Shown here: positions 19,808-29,186 of the stretch, piece after piece
Numbering within the stretch: the first letter of the stretch is position 1
Layout: each line of letters begins with the position of its first letter
From: Agarivorans aestuarii
GTDB taxonomy: Bacteria; Pseudomonadota; Gammaproteobacteria; Enterobacterales; Celerinatantimonadaceae
Assembly: GCF_019670125.1 (NCBI RefSeq)
Contig: NZ_AP023033.1
Coordinates: forward strand, 4,430,001-4,494,000
DNA: 64,000 bases
Direction: 5' to 3'
The notes under the pieces: model-generated
Told to the model about the DNA's origin: nothing
Seen by the model: the letters and a program-made list of their open reading frames with translations, nothing else
Database searches by the model: none
Program-made: the position numbers and the translations under genes

Positions 19808-20272
19808 ATGACGAGCCCAAGACAACAAAAATGGCGCCAAGCCATTGCCGACACCTTCATTAATCAAATGCCGTTTAATCAACTACTTGGCATTGAGTTA
19901 GTGGATTACAGCGCAACTGGGGTTAAGTTAAAGCTGCCCATGGATCCCAAATTAGTAGGTAATCCCATTCATGGCATATTGCACGGCGGTGCTACTGCAA
20001 CCATTTTAGATGTCGCTGGGGGCATGACCGCCGCCGCAGCGGCAGTAAAACGTTTGGAAAACCTATCTAGTAAAGAGCTGTCTGCGCGCATCTCTAAAAC
20101 CGGCACCATTGATCTGCGCATCGACTACCTGCGTCCGGGCATTGGTGAAGTGTTTTACGCCTCTGCCGAGATAATCCGCTCCGGCAATAAGGTTACCGTT
20201 GCACGTATGGAACTACACAATCAAGAAGGCACCCACATTGCCTTTGGCACGGGTACTTACTTAGTGGGTTAG
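19808..20272 (+). CDS. yigI: PaaI-type hotdog thioesterase YigI
   Basis: Hotdog-fold acyl-CoA thioesterase of the PaaI/YigI type, about 154 residues from ATG 19808 (MTSPRQQKWRQ). The longer ORF start at 19694 adds a hydrophobic and basic segment not found in the family and is rejected. The active-site helix region NPIHGILHGGATATILDVAGG (about residues 58-78) and the strand TIDLRIDYLRPG are typical. The E. coli homologue hydrolyses medium- and long-chain acyl-CoAs; specificity here is inferred. It lies between recQ and rarD as in E. coli. Confidence 0.85.
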   Translation: MTSPRQQKWRQAIADTFINQMPFNQLLGIELVDYSATGVKLKLPMDPKLVGNPIHGILHGGATATILDVAGGMTAAAAAVKRLENLSSKELSARISKTGTIDLRIDYLRPGIGEVFYASAEIIRSGNKVTVARMELHNQEGTHIAFGTGTYLVG

Positions 20273-20394
20273 TGCAGCAAACTTGCCATCAAAAAAGGAG
20301 TTTTTGTCGAAATATCAACTCAATGTTGATGGTTTCCACTCAGTTAGGGCTATACTAAATTAGGACATCGACTGCGGCACAGGCTAGTAAAATA

Positions 20395-20991
20395 ATGAGC
20401 ACCACTTACAGCTCCTCTTTGTTAATCAATACTTTAAATAGCGTGTTACTAGAAGTAAAAAAGATTAATGCCGACTTACAGCTAGAAGACTTGGACCAAT
20501 GGCTAGATCATGAGCTAGAAGGTTATGGCGATTTTGCCCACTTCCCCGACTACCGCATTGTTGAATGTAAGCAGCTAGGAATATTTGAAAAACCAGAGCA
20601 AGACTTACAGCATTTCGAACAAATCCATGATGATTGCCTAAACGAGCGCGACCGCTGTCTATTGCGTTACCTGCATATTCAGCAACCCTTAGGAGCATGT
20701 TTAAATACTCAGGATGAGATTCAGCGCCCTTGGCCAATGCGCATTTTATCTAGCTACGCTAAAGACATCATTCCCGGTTACAGCTGTGTTCGTGCTTGGC
20801 AAAGCTATCACGAGCCATTAAACGAGCGCTTTGTGCATGGCGTATTAGGACACCTCCTCCACCTTTTGCTAGAAGCGCAGAATAGTCAAAGTAAGGCCAT
20901 TATTCAGAAAATCGACACCTTGTGCCAAGCCGAACCGCAGTTACATAAGGTATGGAACAAGCTTTATTGCGAAGCCGCTTCGGAGGTATAA
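20395..20991 (+). CDS. AbiTii-like N-terminal domain protein, function unknown
   Basis: A 198-residue soluble protein. Residues about 5-65 (SSLLINTLNSVLLEVKK, then DLDQWLDHELEGYGDF and FPDYRIVECKQLGIF) resemble the AbiTii domain. That domain is known from abortive-infection type proteins: a short helix, a W..xELxGY motif, then PxYRxV. The rest (about 70-198) is helical, contains several Cys and Trp, and matches nothing recognised. It has its own upstream gap of 122 bases with a possible TATACT -10. It sits between the housekeeping genes yigI and rarD with no other defence gene beside it, so a defence role is only a possibility. Confidence 0.55.
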   Translation: MSTTYSSSLLINTLNSVLLEVKKINADLQLEDLDQWLDHELEGYGDFAHFPDYRIVECKQLGIFEKPEQDLQHFEQIHDDCLNERDRCLLRYLHIQQPLGACLNTQDEIQRPWPMRILSSYAKDIIPGYSCVRAWQSYHEPLNERFVHGVLGHLLHLLLEAQNSQSKAIIQKIDTLCQAEPQLHKVWNKLYCEAASEV

Positions 20992-21080
20992 TTCGCTGAC
21001 AAAACTTACACCGCGAATATATGGCTGCATTGCCACCTGCCTGCTACACTACGCTGACTTTTCTTCCTTTCTCATTTTAT

Positions 21081-21980
21081 ATGCCTAATCAAGCCACTAA
21101 ACACGGCGTTATATTTGCTTTAGCCGCGTACACCATGTGGGGAATTGCCCCCATTTATTTTAAGAGCTTAAGCGCGGTACCTGCCTATGAAATCTTGGCG
21201 CATCGGGTGTTATGGTCCTGCATTTTTGTAGCGGTGATGCTCGCCGTAGGCAAGCAGTGGTCGGCAGTTAGCGCAGTATTAAAACACCCTAAGCAGCTGG
21301 CAACTCTAGCGCTAACCTCACTGTTTATTGGTATTAACTGGCTAATTTTTATTTGGTCGGTAAACAATGACCGGATGTTGGATGCCAGCTTGGGCTACTA
21401 CATCAATCCACTCTTTAATGTGGTGCTGGGCATGCTGTTCTTGGGTGAGCGTTTTCGCCGGGCTCAGTGGGCTGCCATTGGCTTGGCCTTAATCGGCGTA
21501 TTGATTCAAGTAATTAGCTATGGCTCGCTGCCGTGGATAGCAATGAGTCTAGCAGTAAGTTTTGGCCTATATGGCTTATTACGCAAAAAGGTTAACTTAG
21601 GCGCTTTGCCTGGTTTGTTTGTCGAAACCCTGTGGCTATTGCCTCTCGCCATAGGCTATTTATGGCTTTTTGCTGATTCAGCCAGCAGCCAAATGGCCAA
21701 TAACGATACTCAGTTAAACCTACTATTATTGAGCGCGGGTATCGTCACAACTGTGCCACTATTGTGCTTTGCCGCCGCTGCCACCCGCTTGCGCTTATCA
21801 AGCATCGGCTTTTTCCAATACATTGGCCCATCGCTAATGTTCATTTTGGCCACCAGCGTTTATGGCGAACCACTGGAGCCGATGAAATTACTCACCTTTG
21901 CCTTTATTTGGTTAGGCTTGGCAGTATTCACTTGGGATGCCATTGGCAACCAACGCAAACAAAAAAAGCAGCCTAGTTAG
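21081..21980 (+). CDS. rarD: EamA-type transporter RarD
   Basis: Inner-membrane protein of the drug/metabolite transporter superfamily, about 299 residues, with roughly ten membrane segments. The start at ATG 21081 (MPNQATKHGVIFALAAYTMWG) matches the length of E. coli RarD (296); the ORF start at 21021 adds 20 unrelated residues. RarD features include GIAPIYFKSL, the EILAHRVLWS motif and YINPLFNVVLGMLFLGERF. The substrate is not established, although E. coli RarD was named for chloramphenicol-linked phenotypes. The terminator overlaps its stop codon. Confidence 0.93.
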   Translation: MPNQATKHGVIFALAAYTMWGIAPIYFKSLSAVPAYEILAHRVLWSCIFVAVMLAVGKQWSAVSAVLKHPKQLATLALTSLFIGINWLIFIWSVNNDRMLDASLGYYINPLFNVVLGMLFLGERFRRAQWAAIGLALIGVLIQVISYGSLPWIAMSLAVSFGLYGLLRKKVNLGALPGLFVETLWLLPLAIGYLWLFADSASSQMANNDTQLNLLLLSAGIVTTVPLLCFAAAATRLRLSSIGFFQYIGPSLMFILATSVYGEPLEPMKLLTFAFIWLGLAVFTWDAIGNQRKQKKQPS

Positions 21981-21992
21981 GCTGCTTTCATT
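21962..21992. terminator. Bidirectional terminator between rarD and uvrD
   Basis: The stem GCAGCCTA/TAGGCTGC (about 21969-21987) contains the rarD stop codon. On the minus strand it is followed by a seven-T run, on the plus strand by TTTCATT. It serves both convergent genes. Confidence 0.85.
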
Positions 21993-22013
21993 ATTCATAG
22001 AGTAGATCTAACT

Positions 22014-24188
22014 TTATAGGGCTTCTAGCCGTGCATAAGCCAATACCAGCCACTTGGCACCAGCTTCCTCAAACTGCACTTGTACGCGGCTTTGCTGACC
22101 AGAGCCTTCATAATTAAGCACAATCCCTGCGCCAAATTTAGGGTGCGATACCCGTTGCCCTAAGTTAAAACCGCTGTCGTCAAAGGCCGCTTGTTGTACT
22201 TGAGAAGAAAAGCGCCCTTGTTGCACCGGTCGGCTTACCGCAGTATTTAAACGCACTTCGTCCAAGCATTCGCTAGGTAACTCACGTAAAAAGCGCGACG
22301 GTGGATGGAATACTTCTTTGCCCCACAAACGACGACTCTCTGCATGGCAGAGGTAGAGTTTTTCCATAGCGCGAGTCATACCTACATAACAAAGGCGACG
22401 CTCTTCTTCCAAGCGACCCGACTCTTCTGCTGACTGCTGACTTGGGAACATGCCTTCTTCCACGCCCACTAAAAACACCACTGGGAACTCCAAACCTTTG
22501 GCGCTGTGCAAGGTCATTAGCTGTACAGCAGCTTCGTCGGCTTCTGCTTGGTTATCACCAGCCTCTAAGGCGGCGTGAGATAAAAAGGCTACCAAAGGAG
22601 AAAGATCTTGGTCTTCTTCCATTTGGGTAAACTGCTGAGTAGCGGTAACCAGTTCATCCAAGTTTTCTACCCGCGCCTGGGCTTTCTCACCTTTTTCGGC
22701 CTGATACATCGCCAACAAGCCAGAGCCTTTGATCACATAATCGGTTTGCTCACCTAAGACCATTTCCTGAGTTTGCAGCTTTAACTGCCCAAGCAATTCA
22801 ACAAACTGTTTTACCGCATTGGCAGCCCGACCAGACAGGGCATTGTGCTGCAAGCAATAATCTACTGCTTGCCACAAACTTAGCTGCTGTTCGCGAGCCG
22901 CTTGGCGCAGCAGCTCAATAGTACGTTGGCCAATGCCACGGGTTGGGGTATTTACCACTCGCTCAAAGGACGCGTCATCATGGGGGTTACTAATCAACCG
23001 CAAGTAGGCCAGTGCATCTTTAATCTCTTGGCGCTCGAAGAAGCGTAAACCGCCATAAATCCGATAGGCCAAACGCTCTTGCATCAAGGCTTCTTCCAAT
23101 ACCCGCGACTGGGCATTATTACGATACAAAATGGCACAATCTGCCAAACTTGCGCCGTGTTGTTCTACTCGCTGTTGAATACGCGCTACCACAAAGCGCG
23201 CTTCATCGATGTCATTAAAGGCGGTGTAAATCGAGATTAACTCGCCTTCTTTATCGTCGGTCCATAGGCTTTTACCCATGCGCCCTTGGTTATTTTCAAT
23301 CAGTTGGTTAGAGGCTTTAAGAATATTGGCGCTGCTTCGGTAGTTTTGCTCTAAGCGAATTGTATTCACCTTAGGCACATCTAGCTCAAAGCTTTGAATA
23401 TTTTCAATTTTTGCACCACGCCAACCATAAATAGATTGGTCATCATCACCGACAATAGTGATGTTGTTATTGTCGGTAACCAGCATCCGCAACCATGCAT
23501 ATTGAATGGTGTTGGTATCTTGAAATTCGTCCACCAGAATATGGCGGAAACGTTGTTGGTAGTGCTGCAAAATATGTGGTTGCTTCAACCATAACTCGTG
23601 AGCGCGTAACAGCAGCTCGGCAAAATCAACCAAGCCGGAACGATCACAAGCCTGCTGGTAGGCTTTATAAATTTCTAACTGCTGACGCTCAATTGGGTTA
23701 TTACTGTAATCAACATGTTCGGCGCGCTGCCCCTCGTCTTTACGCGCGTTGATATACCATTGCACCTGTTTGGCTGGCCACTGCTTTTCATCTAAGTTCA
23801 TAGCTTTAATTAAGCGGCGCAACAAGCGGTATTGATCGTCGGAATCAATAATCTGAAAATCTTCTGGCAAACCGGCATCACGGTAGTGAGCTCGCAACAA
23901 GCGGTGCGCTAAGGAGTGGAAGGTGCCCATCCACATGCCTTGGAAGCGGCTGCCCACCAGTTTTTCTACTCGCGAGCGCATTTCAGCAGCGGCTTTGTTG
24001 GTAAAGGTTACCGACAGAATAGATAGCGGCGATACATTCTCAACCTGCATTAACCATGCAATGCGATGCACCAATACCCGTGTTTTGCCACTGCCCGCAC
24101 CGGCCAGAAGTAACATATTGCTTGGCGCGGCAGCGACGGCTTCGCGCTGCTTTTCATTAAGGCCGTCTAACAGCTCGGAAATATCCAT
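22014..24188 (-). CDS. uvrD: DNA helicase II UvrD
   Basis: SF1A 3'-5' helicase of nucleotide excision repair and mismatch repair, 724 residues (E. coli 720). The Q motif LNEKQREAV is at about 9-17, Walker A LLAGAGSGKTRVL at about 27-39, and motif II DEFQDTN at about 220. QSIYGWRGA is motif III, and GLEFPVVFLVG and VGMTRAMEKLYL are motifs V and VI. The C-terminal Tudor-like segment (FNLGQRVSHPKFGAGIVL) binds RNA polymerase in E. coli. A consensus LexA box lies 27 bases upstream of the start, so SOS induction is expected. Confidence 0.98.
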   Translation of the reverse strand: MDISELLDGLNEKQREAVAAAPSNMLLLAGAGSGKTRVLVHRIAWLMQVENVSPLSILSVTFTNKAAAEMRSRVEKLVGSRFQGMWMGTFHSLAHRLLRAHYRDAGLPEDFQIIDSDDQYRLLRRLIKAMNLDEKQWPAKQVQWYINARKDEGQRAEHVDYSNNPIERQQLEIYKAYQQACDRSGLVDFAELLLRAHELWLKQPHILQHYQQRFRHILVDEFQDTNTIQYAWLRMLVTDNNNITIVGDDDQSIYGWRGAKIENIQSFELDVPKVNTIRLEQNYRSSANILKASNQLIENNQGRMGKSLWTDDKEGELISIYTAFNDIDEARFVVARIQQRVEQHGASLADCAILYRNNAQSRVLEEALMQERLAYRIYGGLRFFERQEIKDALAYLRLISNPHDDASFERVVNTPTRGIGQRTIELLRQAAREQQLSLWQAVDYCLQHNALSGRAANAVKQFVELLGQLKLQTQEMVLGEQTDYVIKGSGLLAMYQAEKGEKAQARVENLDELVTATQQFTQMEEDQDLSPLVAFLSHAALEAGDNQAEADEAAVQLMTLHSAKGLEFPVVFLVGVEEGMFPSQQSAEESGRLEEERRLCYVGMTRAMEKLYLCHAESRRLWGKEVFHPPSRFLRELPSECLDEVRLNTAVSRPVQQGRFSSQVQQAAFDDSGFNLGQRVSHPKFGAGIVLNYEGSGQQSRVQVQFEEAGAKWLVLAYARLEAL

Positions 24189-24214
24189 GGAATTCTCTTG
24201 AGGGGTAAAAACAC

Positions 24215-24230
24215 CTGTATATTATAACAG
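24215..24230 (-). promoter_or_regulatory. LexA (SOS) box upstream of uvrD
   Basis: The sequence is CTGT-ATATTATA-ACAG, a perfect CTGT-N8-ACAG with an all-AT spacer. It overlaps the stop codon of yigB (24222) and lies 27 bases upstream of the uvrD start. E. coli uvrD is also LexA-controlled. The box would allow uvrD to be induced independently of the upstream operon. Confidence 0.85.
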
Positions 24231-24929
24231 GCGTTGCAGTTGTGCCAGCTGGCTTATTTCAATATCAGGAAGGGCTTGCAGTTTTCGGGCTTGCTGGCTG
24301 TTTTGATTAAGCCAAATGGAGCGATAACCAGCCTTGGTCGCACCCGCCACATCAGTAATGCAATGGTCGCCAACATGGGCAATTTGCTGCGGAGCCAGTT
24401 GTAATTGCTGACAAGCATACAAATACATATCTGCTGCCGGTTTTGCCTTAAACTCGCCACCCGCTTTAAGCTCTAACTCAAACAAACCGCCTAAGCCAAT
24501 TTTAGCGATATCCACATTGCCATTAGTAATCGCCACTAGTCGATAACGTTTCGCCAAATTTTGCAGCAAAGTAAGGCTCTCTGCCGGTACCACAAAATCA
24601 CTACGTACCGCTAAAAACTCTTGGAAGATATTCTCGGCTAAGTTACTGGCTTCAGCTTCCGCCATGCCATGCTCAGTAAAAGCCAAACTTAACCAAGCAA
24701 CGCGGCAGGCACTAACATCACCCTTCAACTCGGGCTTACGTTTAATCACCTGGCGTTTGTAGCCCTGCCATTGGCTGGCAGTGAGATGAGCAGTTACATG
24801 CACTTGGTCTTTGAGGTAGTCGATTAACCATTGTTCGGCGCGCATGATATAGGGCCAGTTGTCATAGAGGGTATCGTCTAAATCAAAGGATAGTGCCTGT
24901 ACCGGTGACCAACTTCGATAGAAAATCAT
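24222..24929 (-). CDS. yigB: HAD hydrolase YigB (riboflavin-pathway phosphatase type)
   Basis: HAD-superfamily phosphatase, about 235 residues. Motif I is FDLDDTLYD with the nucleophile Asp at about residue 16 from this start. Motif II is AITNGN, motif III Lys lies in GGEFKAKPAADMY, and motif IV is HVGDHCITDVAGA. E. coli YigB dephosphorylates 5-amino-6-ribitylamino-uracil phosphate in riboflavin synthesis and also FMN. The start at ATG 24929 (MIFYRSW) aligns with E. coli MRFYRP; a GTG at 24941, adjacent to the xerC stop, is an alternative. It lies between xerC and uvrD as in E. coli. Confidence 0.9.
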   Translation of the reverse strand: MIFYRSWSPVQALSFDLDDTLYDNWPYIMRAEQWLIDYLKDQVHVTAHLTASQWQGYKRQVIKRKPELKGDVSACRVAWLSLAFTEHGMAEAEASNLAENIFQEFLAVRSDFVVPAESLTLLQNLAKRYRLVAITNGNVDIAKIGLGGLFELELKAGGEFKAKPAADMYLYACQQLQLAPQQIAHVGDHCITDVAGATKAGYRSIWLNQNSQQARKLQALPDIEISQLAQLQRLL

Positions 24930-24941
24930 GGAATCACTCAC

Positions 24942-25838
24942 TTAAGATTTACGTTTTGCTCGCGGGTGGGCGGCATCGTAACTGGTGGCTAGATGGGTAA
25001 AGTCAAGATGGGTATAAACCTGAGTGGTGGCCAAATTAGCATGACCCAATAACTCTTGAACCACCCGCAAATCACCACTACTTTCTAGCAAATGAGTAGC
25101 AAATGAATGGCGTAATTTGTGAGGATGTAAAGTACTCGATAACTGCATTTGTTGCGCCCAGTGCTGCAAACGCTTTTGCACTGTGCGATGACTAATACGC
25201 TGCTGCCTTACACTCACAAACAGCGCTGGTTCTTCTTCATCCATCACCAATAATCGACGCTGTTTCAGCCAATGTTTAAGCGCTTGTTCGGCTTTGCTGC
25301 CAAAGGGCACCCAGCGTTGTTTATTGCCTTTACCGGTAACAATAACCTGCCGCTGCTTAAAATCGATATCTTGAACGTTTAAGCCAACCAATTCGGCTAA
25401 ACGCATACCGCTGGCATAAAACAATTCCATCATGGCTAAATCACGACTACTTACCAAATCATCCCCCTCCATAGAGAGCAACTGATTCAACGAGTCTACA
25501 TCGAGATTTTTGGGTAAAGGTTTGCTTTGCTTAGGTGCGGATACACCAACTACTGGATTAAAGCTGACCTTTTGTTGTTGCAATAAGTACTTAAAAAAAC
25601 TGCGTAAGGCCGACAGCTTATTAGCCATTGAACGCGCCGATAAACCACTGGTTTTAAGCTTGAGCAACACACCTCGCACGTTGGCGCTGGTTACTTGTGA
25701 CCAGGTTTCACAACCAAGGTTTTCGAGGAGTTTAGCTTGTTGCAATAAACTACGTTGATAGGAGCTAATGGTAGCAGGGCTATAGCGACGCTCCACTTCG
25801 AGTTGGTGAAGGAAGCGTTCTATATCATCCTGCATCAT
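24942..25838 (-). CDS. xerC: Site-specific tyrosine recombinase XerC
   Basis: XerC acts with XerD at dif to resolve chromosome dimers. It has 298 residues, as in E. coli. The N-terminal SAM-like core-binding domain is at about 1-95 (FLHQLEVERRYSPATISSYQ). The catalytic domain has the first Arg in ASGMRLAEL, the Lys in VTGKGNKQR, then HKLRHSFATHLLESS (HxxR), ELLGHANLATTQ with His, and the nucleophile Tyr in QVYTHLD. It belongs to the lptM-lysA-dapF-DUF484-xerC-yigB run; its start lies 6 bases after the end of DUF484. Confidence 0.97.
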   Translation of the reverse strand: MMQDDIERFLHQLEVERRYSPATISSYQRSLLQQAKLLENLGCETWSQVTSANVRGVLLKLKTSGLSARSMANKLSALRSFFKYLLQQQKVSFNPVVGVSAPKQSKPLPKNLDVDSLNQLLSMEGDDLVSSRDLAMMELFYASGMRLAELVGLNVQDIDFKQRQVIVTGKGNKQRWVPFGSKAEQALKHWLKQRRLLVMDEEEPALFVSVRQQRISHRTVQKRLQHWAQQMQLSSTLHPHKLRHSFATHLLESSGDLRVVQELLGHANLATTQVYTHLDFTHLATSYDAAHPRAKRKS

Positions 25839-25844
25839 CGGCCG

Positions 25845-26546
25845 TTACTGCTCAGATTGAAGAGGAACTAAGCGTAATAACAAACTGCTGATAACCTGAC
25901 ATAGTTGAGTGAGTAATAAACTGTCCATACCGGCAACGTAGTGGTCAGCGTCACGACTCGCAGCCACAAAGAAACCCAACTCGGCATTGTGACCCAGAGG
26001 CATTAACGCTACCGAGGCAATGTCATCAGTGTTATCAAAGAGTAGTTCAAGCTCGCCCTTGGTCATACGGCCAAAGTAATGCGGCTGATGGCTCAAGCGG
26101 GTCACTCTTATCCGTTCAATCTGCTCTTGCTCTAGGCCATATTCTGGTGATAAGTCTTCGAGATTAAACTGTTGGCTTAGGCGCAACGATACTCGCTCTA
26201 CCCCAAGATCATCCACTAAGGCGCGACTTAAGCGATGCTGTAACTCAGCAAATGAATCACAAGCCATTAAGTCAGGCAGTAAATCCACGTAAACATGGTA
26301 TATGCGCTCGTTGAGGCTGGCTACGCTCATCAAATCGGTAATCTCTTGCTCTAAGCTCAGCACCTTGTCTCGCAAGCGCTGAACTTGCAGCTCAACCAAA
26401 GACACCGCACCCTTTTCTTTGTGCGGTAAACGCAGCTGTTTGATAAGGTTAGGATGACGCGCAAAGAAGTCTGGGTTATCGAGCAAAAACTCGACCACCA
26501 AAGTTTCATCGATTAGTAGTGGCTGGGATAGGTCGAACTCACTCAT
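25845..26546 (-). CDS. DUF484 family protein (YigA)
   Basis: A 233-residue cytoplasmic protein between dapF and xerC, the same place as E. coli yigA. The N-terminus contains [25 protein letters not shown], the usual DUF484 start. A coiled-coil segment ([21 protein letters not shown]) and a GAF-like C-terminal domain (about 95-225) follow. Function is not established; a ligand-sensing role is suggested only by the GAF-like fold. It overlaps dapF by 4 bases (ATGA), which shows translational coupling. Confidence 0.9.
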   Translation of the reverse strand: MSEFDLSQPLLIDETLVVEFLLDNPDFFARHPNLIKQLRLPHKEKGAVSLVELQVQRLRDKVLSLEQEITDLMSVASLNERIYHVYVDLLPDLMACDSFAELQHRLSRALVDDLGVERVSLRLSQQFNLEDLSPEYGLEQEQIERIRVTRLSHQPHYFGRMTKGELELLFDNTDDIASVALMPLGHNAELGFFVAASRDADHYVAGMDSLLLTQLCQVISSLLLRLVPLQSEQ

Positions 26547-27373
26547 ATATGCACCTGGCCGTCAAAAACCATTGTTGCTGGCCCGGTCATTTTTACCGGT
26601 TGGCCCTCACCAGCCCATTGAATACGTAAACGTCCGCCGGGCAAGTCTACATTGACAGTTTCTGACAATTTACCTTGCTGACGCCCAACTACCATAGCTG
26701 CACAAGCACCAGTACCACAAGCTAGGGTTTCGCCTACGCCACGTTCAAACACTCGCAGCTTAATGTTTTTATCGTCGATAATTTGGCTAAAACCCACATT
26801 CACTTTTTGTGGGAAACGCTCGTGTTTTTCTAAACGCATGCCCAAGGTTTCTAATGGTGCCTGAGCAACGTCATCCACTTCCAATACACAATGGGGATTA
26901 CCCATAGATACAGCACCGGCAAACACAGTTTGTTCTTCATCACGTAGAATATAGGTTTTCTCGGCCTTTTTGGCTTTGAACGGAATTTTACTTGGCTCAA
27001 ACTCCGGTACACCCATGTTTACGGTGACTTGGCCATCGTTCTCAACGTGCAATACTATCTTGCCAGACTTGGTGCTAACCCCAATGCTGCGTTTATTGGT
27101 TAGCCCTTTGTTAACCACAAAACGGGCGAAACAGCGGGCGCCATTGCCACACTGCTCAACTTCACTGCCATCGGCATTAAAAATGCGGTAGTGAAAATCT
27201 AATTCTGGATCATAAGGTGGCTCAACCACCAAAAACTGGTCGAAGCCAATACCAAAGTTACGATCGGCCAAACGGCTAATCACTTCTTGGTTAAAAAACA
27301 CGTTTTGAGTGACATTGTCGATAACCACAAAGTCATTTCCCAAACCGTGCATTTTAGTAAAGTTTACTAGCAT
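26543..27373 (-). CDS. dapF: Diaminopimelate epimerase DapF
   Basis: DapF interconverts LL- and meso-diaminopimelate, feeding lysine and peptidoglycan synthesis. It has 276 residues. The two catalytic Cys are visible in [10 protein letters not shown] (about residue 74) and ACGTGACAA (about 219). [12 protein letters not shown] at the N-terminus is the PROSITE-like start of the family. It lies 4 bases downstream of lysA, which uses its product, so the two form a functional pair in one transcript. Confidence 0.98.
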   Translation of the reverse strand: MLVNFTKMHGLGNDFVVIDNVTQNVFFNQEVISRLADRNFGIGFDQFLVVEPPYDPELDFHYRIFNADGSEVEQCGNGARCFARFVVNKGLTNKRSIGVSTKSGKIVLHVENDGQVTVNMGVPEFEPSKIPFKAKKAEKTYILRDEEQTVFAGAVSMGNPHCVLEVDDVAQAPLETLGMRLEKHERFPQKVNVGFSQIIDDKNIKLRVFERGVGETLACGTGACAAMVVGRQQGKLSETVNVDLPGGRLRIQWAGEGQPVKMTGPATMVFDGQVHI

Positions 27374-27377
27374 TGGC

Positions 27378-28631
27378 TTATCCTTCAGGCAACAGCGTTT
27401 CGCCGGCCCAAAGTGATTCTAGTACTTCACGCTCTCGCACTAGGTGAGCCTTATCGCCGTCTACCATTACCTCGGCAGCTCGACAGCGAGAGTTGTAATT
27501 TGAGCTCATGGTAAAGCCGTAGGCTCCAGCAGAGCGCACCGCAATGTAATCATTTGGTTCAATGGCTAATTCACGGTCTTTACCTAAGAAGTCGCCGGTT
27601 TCACATACCGGGCCCACAACATCGTAACTTGCTGTCGCGAGTGCTGGCTTGTTAATGACTGGCACAATACGTTGCCACGCACTGTACAAAGCAGGACGAA
27701 GTAAATCGTTCATGGCCGCATCAACAATGGCGAAGTTTTTACTCTCCGACATTTTTAAGAATTCAACTTTAGACACCAAAATCCCAGCATTTGCCATAAT
27801 CGCACGGCCTGGCTCAAACAATAATTTAAGCTTACGGTCGCCTAAGCGCTCAGCAAGAGCACTGGCGTAATCAGCTGGCTCTGGTGGCACTTCGTCGTCG
27901 TAGTTAACGCCTAAACCGCCACCTACGTCGAGGTGCTCAATCACAATGCCTTGCTCAGCTAATTGATCGATAAGCGCAAGTAATTTGTCGATAGCTTCAA
28001 CAAACGGTGCAATCTCGGTGAGCTGAGAACCAATATGGCAATCTACCCCAACCAGCTTTAAGCCCGGTAATTTTGCAGCATAAGCGTAAGCTTCTTGGGC
28101 GCGTTCAATAGCGATACCAAATTTGTTTTCTTTTAAGCCAGTAGAGATATAAGGGTGAGTACCGGCATCAATATCGGGATTAATGCGCAAAGAAATCGGC
28201 GCTACTTTGCCAAGGCTTTGGGCAACTTTGCTTATGCGGTCTAGCTCTGGCTCAGACTCAACATTAAAACAATGAATGCCATGATTAAGCGCATCAGCGA
28301 TTTCGGCTTCGGTTTTTGCCACACCAGAAAACACTACTTTACTTGGGTCACCGCCCGCTTCAATCACGCGGGCTAATTCGCCGCCAGAGACAATATCAAA
28401 ACCCGAACCCATGCGAGCCATAATGTTCAATACTGCAAGATTAGAGTTGGCTTTTACTGCATAACAGATCAAATGTGGACGCTCGCCCGCCGCTTTATCA
28501 AAAGCTTTCCAATGACGCTCAATAGTGGCGCGAGAATATACGTATAGAGGTGTACCATAAGTACTTGCTAAATCAGCTACCGAGCATTGTTCAGCATGTA
28601 ATTGCTCGTTTTGATAACTAAAAAAATCCAA
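27378..28631 (-). CDS. lysA: Diaminopimelate decarboxylase LysA
   Basis: PLP enzyme that decarboxylates meso-DAP to L-lysine, 417 residues. The PLP lysine is in CYAVKANSN (about residue 59). HIGSQ and the glycine-rich phosphate-binding [14 protein letters not shown] follow, EPGRAI is at about 278, and [11 protein letters not shown] carries the catalytic Cys. E. coli has no lysA at this place, but lptM-lysA-dapF is common in vibrios, Shewanella and pseudomonads. No lysine riboswitch was seen: only 28 bases separate it from lptM. Confidence 0.98.
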   Translation of the reverse strand: MDFFSYQNEQLHAEQCSVADLASTYGTPLYVYSRATIERHWKAFDKAAGERPHLICYAVKANSNLAVLNIMARMGSGFDIVSGGELARVIEAGGDPSKVVFSGVAKTEAEIADALNHGIHCFNVESEPELDRISKVAQSLGKVAPISLRINPDIDAGTHPYISTGLKENKFGIAIERAQEAYAYAAKLPGLKLVGVDCHIGSQLTEIAPFVEAIDKLLALIDQLAEQGIVIEHLDVGGGLGVNYDDEVPPEPADYASALAERLGDRKLKLLFEPGRAIMANAGILVSKVEFLKMSESKNFAIVDAAMNDLLRPALYSAWQRIVPVINKPALATASYDVVGPVCETGDFLGKDRELAIEPNDYIAVRSAGAYGFTMSSNYNSRCRAAEVMVDGDKAHLVREREVLESLWAGETLLPEG

Positions 28632-28659
28632 TGATCTGTCCTTAATTGTGTTGCGTTGC

Positions 28660-28788
28660 TTACTCGCTTGGCGTTACTTGCTCGGGAGCGCTCTGTGGCT
28701 CGGCTGGCGGGTGGGTTAAAGGTCCTTTTTGACCACATCCACTTAGGCCTATGCTTAGCAAAATAACGGCAATTGCTTGTTTGTTCAT
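28660..28788 (-). CDS. lptM: LPS translocon maturation lipoprotein LptM (YifL)
   Basis: A 42-residue lipoprotein on the minus strand, too short for routine ORF calling. It starts MNKQAIAVILLSIGLSGCGQ, with the lipobox LSGC (lipidated Cys at residue 18). QKGPLTHPPAE follows, carrying the CGQKGPL signature of the YifL family, and then a Pro/Glu/Ser-rich tail. In E. coli, LptM helps oxidative maturation of LptD at the BAM complex in the outer membrane. Its position directly before lysA-dapF and divergent from cyaY is the conserved one, which strongly supports the call. Confidence 0.9.
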   Translation of the reverse strand: MNKQAIAVILLSIGLSGCGQKGPLTHPPAEPQSAPEQVTPSE

Positions 28789-28868
28789 GATTAAGCCATG
28801 ATTCTTTTTTGAATGCCCTCTATAATCCGCATTCGAAGCAAGAAAAGCAATAGGACAGGATGATTGTG

Positions 28869-29186
28869 ATGAATGATAGCCAATATCACCAGCTAGTAGA
28901 TGATGCCTTTGAACGTATCGAGCAAACCATGGACAGTGACGACTTCGATATTGAGTGTGACATCAATGGTGGCGTGCTAACACTTGAGTTTGAAAACCGC
29001 AGTAAAATGGTGATTAACAAACAAGAGCCTTTGCATCAGCTTTGGTTGGCCACTAAGTTTGGCGGCTACCACTTTGAGTGGCACGAAACCGAACAGCAGT
29101 GGATATGTAATAGAAGTGGCAACGAGTTTTGGACTTTGTTGGTAGAGTCAATCACCAAGCAAAGCGGTGAAAAACTGAGCTTCTAG
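28869..29186 (+). CDS. cyaY: Iron-sulfur cluster assembly protein CyaY (bacterial frataxin)
   Basis: Frataxin homologue of about 105 residues that binds iron and modulates IscS. The acidic first helix ([24 protein letters not shown]) and the beta-sheet block [21 protein letters not shown] are typical, as is [12 protein letters not shown] with its conserved Trp. The start at ATG 28869 is preferred over the ATG 9 bases upstream because AGGA is well placed. It is divergent from lptM and convergent with cyaA, the arrangement that gave the gene its name. Confidence 0.96.
   Translation: MNDSQYHQLVDDAFERIEQTMDSDDFDIECDINGGVLTLEFENRSKMVINKQEPLHQLWLATKFGGYHFEWHETEQQWICNRSGNEFWTLLVESITKQSGEKLSF

Noticed and set aside
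28632-28868. Lysine riboswitch upstream of lysA
   Set aside because: The space upstream of lysA is filled by lptM and is too short for the riboswitch; no conserved lysine-element motifs were seen.
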